A stretch of DNA of 64,000 nucleotides from Ruegeria sediminis (GTDB taxonomy: Bacteria > Pseudomonadota > Alphaproteobacteria > Rhodobacterales > Rhodobacteraceae), in assembly GCF_005938215.1 (NCBI RefSeq), contig NZ_VCPD01000004.1, positions 124,001 to 188,000 of the forward strand. Direction: 5' to 3'. Both the position numbers and the translations under genes were made by a program. Under the pieces are notes generated by a model. It saw nothing but the letters and a program-made list of their open reading frames with translations. It did not search any database and was not told where the DNA came from. This document shows, piece by piece, positions 41,349 through 47,303 of this stretch (positions are counted from its first letter, which is position 1; every line of letters starts with the position of its first letter).

Positions 41349-44150
41349 CTAATGCGCCTCGGCCCAGTTGGCGCCCTGCCCGGCATCCACGGTCAGCTTC
41401 ACGTCCAGCTTCACCGCCGGATCCGCGGCGCCTTCCATGACCTCACGCGCCGCCGCGATCGTGTCGTCCACTGCGTACTCCGCCACTTCGAACAGCAACT
41501 CGTCATGCACCTGCAGCAGCATCCTTGCGGGCAGGCCCTCGATCGCCTTGGGCATCCGCACCATCGCGCGCCGGATCACGTCCGCCGCGGTTCCCTGGAT
41601 CGGCGCGTTGATCGCCGCGCGCTTGGCAAAGCCCGCATGGGGGCCCTTGGCGTTGATCTCGGGCGTGTGGATCTTGCGGCCGAACAGCGTCTGCACATGC
41701 CCGTGTTCCTTGGCAAAGGCGATGGTGTCGTCCATGTAGCGCCGGATGCCCGGGAAACGCTCGAAGTACCGGTCGATGAACCCCTGCGCCTCGGCCCGCG
41801 GAATCCGCAGGTTGCGCGCCAGGCCGAAACCGGAAATGCCGTAGATCACCCCGAAATTGATCGCCTTGGCCTGGCGCCGGATCTCGGGCGTCATCTCGTC
41901 CAGCGGCACGTCGAACATTTCGCTGGCCGTCATGGCGTGAATGTCCAGACCGTCCGAAAACGCCTGTTTCAGAGCCGCAATGTCGGCGATATGGGCCAGG
42001 ATCCGCAACTCGATCTGCGAATAGTCGAGGCTGACCAGCACATTCCCCGGCTCGGCGATGAAGGCCTCGCGGATGCGGCGGCCCTCTTCGGTGCGCACGG
42101 GGATGTTCTGCAGGTTCGGATCGGTCGAGGCCAGCCGCCCGGTATTGGCCCCGGTGATCGCGTAAGAGGTATGCACCCGGCCCGTGTCCGGGTTGATATG
42201 GGTCTGCAGCGCATCCGTGTAGGTCGATTTCAGCTTGGATAGCTGCCGCCAGTCCAGTACCCGGCGCGGCAGTTCATGCTCGGTCGCCAGGTCCTCCAGC
42301 ACGTCCGCCCCGGTCGAGTATTTGCCGGTCTTGCCCTTCTTGCCGCCCTCCAGCCCCATCTTGTCGAACAGGATCTCGCCCAGCTGCGCCGGGGAACCCA
42401 CGTTGAAGTTCTCCCCCGCCAGTTCGTGGATCTCGGCCTCCAGCCCCGCCATCTTCTGCGCAAAGGCGTTCGACATGCGCGACAGCACGTCGCGATCCAC
42501 CTTGACGCCGTGCATCTCCATCTCGGCCAGCACCGGCACCAGCGGCCGTTCCAGCGTCTCGTAGACGGTCGTCACCCGCGCCCTGTGCAGCTGCGGCTTG
42601 AACAGCTGCCACAACCGCAGGGTGACGTCGGCATCCTCGGCGGCATAGGCCGTGGCCTCGTCGATCGCCACCTTGTCGAAGGTGATCGCCGATTTCCCCG
42701 ACCCCAACAGCGGCTTGATCGGGATCGGCGTATGGCCAAGGTAGCGTTCCGACAGCGTGTCCATGCCGTGCCCGTGCTCGCCGCCATGCATGGCATAGGA
42801 CATCAGCATCGTGTCGTCGATCGGCGCCACGGCGACCCCGTGCCGGGCAAAGATCTTGGCGTCGTATTTCATGTTCTGCCCGATCTTCAGGATCGACGGA
42901 TCCTCCAGCACCGGCTTCAGCAGCGTCAGCGCCTCGTCCAGCGGCATCTGCCCCTCGGCCAGCGCGTCCGAGCCGAACAGGTCGTCGCTCGCCCCCTGCC
43001 GATGGGTCAGCGGGATGTAGCAGGCTTCGCCCGGCTCCACACACAGCGAGATACCCACCAGATCCGCGATCATCTCGTTCAGGCCGGTGGTCTCGGTATC
43101 GACCGCCACCCAGCCGCGCTCGCGGATCCGGTCGATCCACGCCTGCAACGCCTGGCCATCCCGGACGCATTCGTATTTCGACGCGTCGAACGGCACGTCC
43201 TCGGCCTGCTCCTGCGCCTGCTCGGGCGCCGGCGTATCCGGGATCACCGGCGCCTCGACGCCCAGCCTGTCCGCGATCCGCTTGGAAAGCGTGCGGAACT
43301 CCATCTCGGCCAGAAACGCCATCAGCCGCTCGGGCACGACGTCGCGGATCTCCAGATCGTCCAGCGTGAAATCCAGCGGCATGGCGGTGTCCAGCGCGAC
43401 CAGCCGTTTCGACAGCTCGATCTGGTCGCGCATGTCGATCAGCGTCTGGCGCCGTTTCGGCTGCTTGATCTCGTCGGCGCGGTCCAGCAGCGTCTCAAGG
43501 TCGCCGAATTCGTTGATCAGCAGCGCCGCGGTCTTGATCCCGATGCCGGGCGCGCCGGGCACGTTGTCGACGCTGTCGCCCGCCAGCGCCTGCACATCGA
43601 CCACGCGCTCGGGAAAGACGCCGAACTTCTCGAACACCCCGTCGCGGTCGATGCGCCTGTTCTTCATCGCGTCCAGCATCTCGACGCCGTCGCCCACCAG
43701 CTGCATCAGGTCCTTGTCGGAACTGACGATGGTCACCCGCCCGCCCGCGTCCCGCGCCTGGCAGGCCAGCGTGGCGATGATGTCGTCGGCCTCGTAGCCC
43801 TCGATCTCCTTGCAGGCGATGTTGAACGCCTCGGTCGCCTGGCGCGTCAGCGGGATCTGCGGCCGCAGGTCCTCGGGCATCGCCTCGCGGTTGGCCTTGT
43901 ACTGGTCGTAAAGATCGTTGCGGAACGTGTGGCTGCCCTTGTCGAAGATCACCGCCAGATGGGTCGGCGCGTCGGCCCCGTGATCGCCGTCCACATAGCG
44001 TTGCAGCATGTTGCAGAACCCCGACACCGCCCCGATCGGCAGCCCGTCCGATTTCCGCGTCAGCGGCGGCAGCGCGTGATAGGCGCGGAAGATGAAGGCC
44101 GAGCCGTCGATCAGATGCAGATGGCAACCCTTGCCGAAAGTCGTGGTCAT
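41349..44150 (-). CDS. polA: DNA polymerase I
   Basis: Full-length three-domain polymerase, 933 aa, for Okazaki-fragment processing and repair. The N-terminal 5'-3' exonuclease (1-290) shows IDGSAFIFRAYHA, YEADDIIATLA and VSSDKDLMQLV. The middle 3'-5' exonuclease domain keeps the ExoI acidic pair (WVAVDTETTGL), so proofreading is probably retained. The polymerase domain has motif A (VSLDYSQIELRILAHI), motif B (RRQAKAINFGVIYGISGFGL) and motif C (LLQVHDELLFEV). No frameshift is seen. Confidence 0.98.
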   Translation of the reverse strand: MTTTFGKGCHLHLIDGSAFIFRAYHALPPLTRKSDGLPIGAVSGFCNMLQRYVDGDHGADAPTHLAVIFDKGSHTFRNDLYDQYKANREAMPEDLRPQIPLTRQATEAFNIACKEIEGYEADDIIATLACQARDAGGRVTIVSSDKDLMQLVGDGVEMLDAMKNRRIDRDGVFEKFGVFPERVVDVQALAGDSVDNVPGAPGIGIKTAALLINEFGDLETLLDRADEIKQPKRRQTLIDMRDQIELSKRLVALDTAMPLDFTLDDLEIRDVVPERLMAFLAEMEFRTLSKRIADRLGVEAPVIPDTPAPEQAQEQAEDVPFDASKYECVRDGQALQAWIDRIRERGWVAVDTETTGLNEMIADLVGISLCVEPGEACYIPLTHRQGASDDLFGSDALAEGQMPLDEALTLLKPVLEDPSILKIGQNMKYDAKIFARHGVAVAPIDDTMLMSYAMHGGEHGHGMDTLSERYLGHTPIPIKPLLGSGKSAITFDKVAIDEATAYAAEDADVTLRLWQLFKPQLHRARVTTVYETLERPLVPVLAEMEMHGVKVDRDVLSRMSNAFAQKMAGLEAEIHELAGENFNVGSPAQLGEILFDKMGLEGGKKGKTGKYSTGADVLEDLATEHELPRRVLDWRQLSKLKSTYTDALQTHINPDTGRVHTSYAITGANTGRLASTDPNLQNIPVRTEEGRRIREAFIAEPGNVLVSLDYSQIELRILAHIADIAALKQAFSDGLDIHAMTASEMFDVPLDEMTPEIRRQAKAINFGVIYGISGFGLARNLRIPRAEAQGFIDRYFERFPGIRRYMDDTIAFAKEHGHVQTLFGRKIHTPEINAKGPHAGFAKRAAINAPIQGTAADVIRRAMVRMPKAIEGLPARMLLQVHDELLFEVAEYAVDDTIAAAREVMEGAADPAVKLDVKLTVDAGQGANWAEAH

Positions 44151-44230
44151 CGCGCGCCCCTTCCCGTTCAGTCCGAAACCACTAATGGCACGGGCGCGGC
44201 GACGGAACCACCCGCCGCCACGGCCATAGG

Positions 44231-44269
44231 CTTCATCTTTTCAAAAATACTCGCGGCCCGACGCGGGCC
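44231..44269 (-). terminator. Terminator-like hairpin and A/T-rich motif downstream of zinc-finger gene
   Basis: On the minus strand, 9 bp after the zinc-finger gene stop, GGCCCG-CGT-CGGGCC forms a 6-bp hairpin (44255-44269). It is followed by GCGAGTATTTTTGAAAAG and a GATGAAG end (44231-44254). The T-run 7 nt after the stem makes it a plausible intrinsic terminator. From memory, very similar A/T-rich strings recur at gene ends in Rhodobacteraceae genomes; this was not checked. Confidence 0.5.
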
Positions 44270-44277
44270 ACGGGCGC

Positions 44278-44457
44278 TCAGGCCGCCGCCTCGCGCCCCT
44301 TCAGCACGTATTTGCAATCGCAATAGGGGCATTCGACCCAGCCCAGCTCCTCGGGGATCTGCAGCCAGACCCTCGGATGACCCAGCGCGCCTTCGCCGCC
44401 GTCGCAGGCGATGCGGCTTTTCTCGACGATCTTGGTTTCCGGCGCTTCGATGGTCAT
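44278..44457 (-). CDS. CHCC-type zinc-finger domain protein
   Basis: 59-aa protein with the zf-CHCC fold (PF10276), the bacterial relative of mitochondrial complex I subunit NDUFS6. The four candidate zinc ligands are Cys18 (RIACDGG), His27 (ALGHPRVW) and the CxxC pair Cys43/Cys46 (VECPYCD). The ATG at 44457 follows GAGGAAGG; a frame starting 13 codons earlier is not supported. In alphaproteobacteria this protein is thought to attach to the NADH dehydrogenase, but no nuo genes occur in this window. It stands alone between polA and the divergent ABC ATPase gene. Confidence 0.9.
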   Translation of the reverse strand: MTIEAPETKIVEKSRIACDGGEGALGHPRVWLQIPEELGWVECPYCDCKYVLKGREAAA

Positions 44458-44546
44458 CGCTGGCGGTCCTTCCTCAGTTGTCGGCCTCGCGGGCATGCGT
44501 TAGGTGCGTTTATGAGCGATGCGCACAGCAGGGGCAAGAGCCGCAA

Positions 44547-45539
44547 ATGACCGAAGCAGCGATCCGGATCGAAGGTCTGCGAAAAACCTACCGCGGCGGG
44601 CGGGGCCAGCCTGAGAAACACGCGCTCAAGGGCATCGACCTGACGGTGCCGCGCGGCTCGGTCTTCGGCCTGCTTGGGCCGAACGGGGCCGGCAAATCGA
44701 CCCTGATCAACATTCTCGCCGGCCTCGTGGTGAAAAGCGCCGGCACGGTCGAGATCTGGGGCTTCGACCAGGATCAAAGCCCGCGCCCGTCCCGCGCCGC
44801 CATCGGCGTGATGCCGCAGGAGCTGAACTTGGATCCGTTCTTCACGCCGCGCGGCGCCTTGGAGGTGCAGGCGGGGCTCTACGGCGTGCCCAAGGCCGAG
44901 CGGCGCAGCGGCGAGATCCTCGAACTGGTCGGCCTCAGCGACAAGGCCGAGGCCTATGCCCGCACCCTCTCGGGCGGCATGCGGCGGCGGCTGCTGCTGG
45001 CAAAGGCGCTGGTGCATCACCCCAAGGTGCTGGTGCTGGACGAACCAACGGCGGGCGTGGACATCGAGTTGCGCCAGATGCTCTGGGCCAACGTGCGCCG
45101 GCTGAACGAACAGGGCATGACCATCATCCTGACCACCCACTACCTGGAAGAGGCGCAGGAGATGTGCGACGAGATCGCCATCATCAACCAGGGCGAGCTG
45201 GTGGCACAGGACAGCACCGCCAACCTGCTCGGGCGGCTCGACAGCCGGACGATGGTCATCACCCCCGACGCCGAGGTGGCCGCGCTGCCGCAGGCCGAGG
45301 GCGTGCAGGCGCAGCTGCGCCCGGACGGAACCCTGGTGCTGCAGTATCACGGCCACCAGACCAGCGCCGAACAGGTGCTCGAGGCGGTCCGGCAGGCCAA
45401 TATCCGCATCCGCGACGTGCGCACCGAAGAGGCCGATCTCGAGGACGTGTTCCTGGCCCTGACCGCCAGCCGGGCCGAGGATCCGCCCGCCGACGACCAT
45501 GACCGGCCGCGCCGCGGGATGCACCGGGTCAAACTCTGA
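44547..45539 (+). CDS. ABC transporter ATP-binding protein (ABC-2/YadG-like), no adjacent permease
   Basis: 330-aa ABC ATPase of the export/ABC-2 class. Walker A is GPNGAGKS, the Q-loop MPQELNLDPFF, the signature LSGGMRRRLLLAKAL, Walker B VLVLDEPTAGVD and the switch His LTTHYLEEAQEM. All are intact. A C-terminal regulatory-type extension (about 225-330) ends in a charged tail. These ATPases normally precede an ABC-2 permease gene, but here the next gene is a convergent DUF1203 gene 6 bp away. The partner must be encoded elsewhere or have been lost. Confidence 0.92.
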   Translation: MTEAAIRIEGLRKTYRGGRGQPEKHALKGIDLTVPRGSVFGLLGPNGAGKSTLINILAGLVVKSAGTVEIWGFDQDQSPRPSRAAIGVMPQELNLDPFFTPRGALEVQAGLYGVPKAERRSGEILELVGLSDKAEAYARTLSGGMRRRLLLAKALVHHPKVLVLDEPTAGVDIELRQMLWANVRRLNEQGMTIILTTHYLEEAQEMCDEIAIINQGELVAQDSTANLLGRLDSRTMVITPDAEVAALPQAEGVQAQLRPDGTLVLQYHGHQTSAEQVLEAVRQANIRIRDVRTEEADLEDVFLALTASRAEDPPADDHDRPRRGMHRVKL

Positions 45540-45545
45540 CCGCGC

Positions 45546-46010
45546 TCAGCCCCGGTCGATCCGCGCCTGGTAGCAGTTGTTGCGCGCCGACCGGACGTGG
45601 ATGTAGGCGACTTCGGGCCGCGCAAATATCTCCCCCACCGCCGCGCCCATCCGGTCGGAGGCAACGACCGCGCCAGTGCCGTAGACGATGCGGTCGGTCG
45701 CGCCATACCCCTTGATCAGGTAATCCGGCGACGAGGTCAGCACCTCGGGAATCTCCGCGCCCTCATGCCGCTCGCAGGGATCGGCGCACAGGAAGATCGG
45801 CCCGGTTTCGGCATAGGGTTGCGGCTCTGAAAAAGGGCGATGGGCCAGAATCAGCATCTCCGCGCCCTCGGGAATGTGGCGCAGGCAATGGCGGCAGGGA
45901 TTGCCGCCGCCATCGGAAAGGGCGCGTTCGGGCGGGTTGCCATAGGCGTCGGGCCGGCCGGCCTGATAGCCGCGCACCTCGTCCGTGGGCAGGGCGGTGA
46001 TCTTGTACAT
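45546..46010 (-). CDS. DUF1203 domain-containing protein
   Basis: 154-aa cytoplasmic protein of the DUF1203 family. Signatures are CRHCLRHIPEGAEMLILAHRPF, YAETGPIFLCADPCER, LIKGYGATDRIVYGTGAVV and the closing YIHVRSARNNCYQARI. Several conserved cysteines (CRHC, CADPC, NNC) suggest metal or redox chemistry, which is inferred. AAGGAGG sits 7 nt before the ATG at 46010, an excellent site. Function is unknown. It is the last normal-GC gene before the accessory region. Confidence 0.9.
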   Translation of the reverse strand: MYKITALPTDEVRGYQAGRPDAYGNPPERALSDGGGNPCRHCLRHIPEGAEMLILAHRPFSEPQPYAETGPIFLCADPCERHEGAEIPEVLTSSPDYLIKGYGATDRIVYGTGAVVASDRMGAAVGEIFARPEVAYIHVRSARNNCYQARIDRG

Positions 46011-46322
46011 GGGGTGCCTCCTTCTTTGCCGTCGAACATGCGTGCGCCGGCGGACCGAAGCGACCCGTTTCCTGCGCAATGCGGGAGGCTCCGGTCGCGC
46101 CGGGGATGCGCCGGGCCGAACGCCGACCGCGCCCATCGGCAGCCATACCCGTGCCGCGCCGGCTACCCGGTGATGACCAAGGACGATGTTCCAAACCTGA
46201 CGCCCCGTCCGCCTGACGGCACAGGCCCCTTCACCAACCACAAGGGGCCATTCGCTGCGCCGCCCTTTAAGGGCTGGCCTGCGGGGCCAAGCTGCCCGCG
46301 AAACGACATCGGTCGTCCATGT
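46011..46322. other. Intergenic stretch without a supported gene
   Basis: 312 bp between DUF1203 and the methyltransferase gene. It contains one copy of a 17-bp direct repeat (46060-46076), an inverted repeat GGCCCCTT / AAGGGGCC with a 10-nt loop (46224-46249), and the palindrome-like GCCCTTTAAGGGC near 46263. A short plus-strand frame begins at 46173 (MTKDDVPNLTPRPPDG...) but has no ribosome site and runs antisense into the methyltransferase gene, so it is not called. The stretch looks like a junction of rearranged DNA. Confidence 0.5.
46060..46076 (+). repeat. Direct repeat, left copy, flanking the methyltransferase gene
   Basis: GCGACCCGTTTCCTGCG, identical to 47231-47247; with one mismatch the match runs on to 20 bp (C/T then AA). 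It lies on the DUF1203 side of the low-GC methyltransferase segment. Confidence 0.6.
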
Positions 46323-47126
46323 CTAGCCGGGTTTTCGCGCAATCGCTGTTGCAAATGCCTGATACCCGTAAAGCGATCCGTTTTGGGCACGTCGGTGATG
46401 TTCTGCGACCAAGGCGTCGGCCAGTTCTTTTCCTATGTCCCCGCGCTCGTACATCTGCTGACACGTCACATCCACCCAGGGGAGCATTTGTTCCGGGTTG
46501 TTGACGACGCGACTCTCGACGCCGAAGCGGGCAACTGAAAAACCGACATCCGAGATAAGCGATCGCATCTTGGCCACGATGAATGGGTCGGTTACGAATT
46601 CGCGAACGAATTCTTTCGCGCATATGTCCAGTGGATCATTGGGAAAGGCGCTGAAGGTTGCTTTCGAAAAATCTGCGTCGCACACAATCAGGGTGCCACC
46701 CGGCTTTAGTACCCTGAACGCTTCGACAATCAGTTCTTTCGGGTTTTCTACGTGGGTCAGAACGGTGTGCATGACAACAGCATCAATAGACCCGCTGTCC
46801 AACGGCAGGCTCGCTCCGTCAGCGACCAAGAACTCCAAGTTCGGGTAGCCTTTCCCCCTGTCCTTTGCTTCGGCAACGAACCCTTTTGACGGCTCGAAGC
46901 CGATTACTTTCGAGGCACTGGAATGGGCGGCTATTCGCCGTGTGACGGCACCCGCTCCTGCTCCGACCTCGATAACTGTGCTGTGTTCCGAAAGACTTAG
47001 TGCTGCCAGGTATGAAGCGACGATTTCCTCCATTTTGGGGTCGGATTGCCTCTCATCCATCGAGTCCGCGAACAACTTGATAAACTCTGGGCCTGCTGAA
47101 TCTACGTCCTGAAATGGGTCCGCCAC
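46323..47126 (-). CDS. Class I SAM-dependent methyltransferase, probably acquired
   Basis: 267-aa Rossmann-fold methyltransferase. SAM motif I is VIEVGAGAGAVTRRIA, motif II FEPSKGFVAEAKDR, and the post-I acidic loop ADGASLPLDSGSIDAVVMH is typical of UbiE/type 11 enzymes. Motif III is LKPGGTLIVCDADF. The start is taken as GTG at 47126, because GGAG lies 7 nt upstream; an ATG 11 codons earlier lacks a site. GC content is visibly lower (about 52-63 % in sampled lines) than the neighbours, and a 17-bp direct repeat flanks the gene. Substrate is unknown (lipid, quinone or small molecule). Confidence 0.88.
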   Translation of the reverse strand: MADPFQDVDSAGPEFIKLFADSMDERQSDPKMEEIVASYLAALSLSEHSTVIEVGAGAGAVTRRIAAHSSASKVIGFEPSKGFVAEAKDRGKGYPNLEFLVADGASLPLDSGSIDAVVMHTVLTHVENPKELIVEAFRVLKPGGTLIVCDADFSKATFSAFPNDPLDICAKEFVREFVTDPFIVAKMRSLISDVGFSVARFGVESRVVNNPEQMLPWVDVTCQQMYERGDIGKELADALVAEHHRRAQNGSLYGYQAFATAIARKPG

Positions 47127-47230
47127 TATGGTTCTCCGTCGCGCTGTTTTGCAAACCATAGCACGAATTGAGATGCCCGATGAATCGGTCGAGTTCGGAC
47201 CCCAACCGGGATTTCGCCGCGCTCGACCTT

Positions 47231-47247
47231 GCGACCCGTTTCCTGCG
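47231..47247 (+). repeat. Direct repeat, right copy, upstream of dnaE2
   Basis: Second copy of GCGACCCGTTTCCTGCG, 26 bp before the LexA-like box of dnaE2. The following bases (TAAAGACGGGAAGG) are also similar to those after the left copy (CAATGCGGGAGG), so the repeat may originally have been about 33 bp. Confidence 0.6.
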
Positions 47248-47262
47248 TAAAGACGGGAAGGA

Positions 47263-47292
47263 CTCGAAGTGAGAACAAAACGTGAATATAAT
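47263..47292 (+). promoter_or_regulatory. SOS promoter of dnaE2 with LexA-type box
   Basis: GAAC-AAAACGT-GAAT at 47273-47287 fits the alphaproteobacterial LexA direct-repeat box (GAACN7GAAC) with one mismatch. It ends on a perfect -10 hexamer TATAAT (47287-47292). A weak -35 (CTCGAA, about 47263-47268) lies 18 bp upstream. The expected transcription start near 47299 leaves only about 5 nt before the dnaE2 ATG at 47304. Confidence 0.7.
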
Positions 47293-47303
47293 GCCGACTC
47301 GCC

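Noticed and set aside
41328..41362. Bidirectional hairpin over the DUF2798 and polA stop codons
   Set aside because: The 7-bp arms (CCGAGGC / GCCTCGG) enclose a 21-nt loop and lack T-tracts, too weak to call a terminator.
46173..46538. Small plus-strand frame starting MTKDDVPNLTPRPPDG
   Set aside because: No ribosome site; it runs antisense through the methyltransferase 3' end and resembles no known protein.
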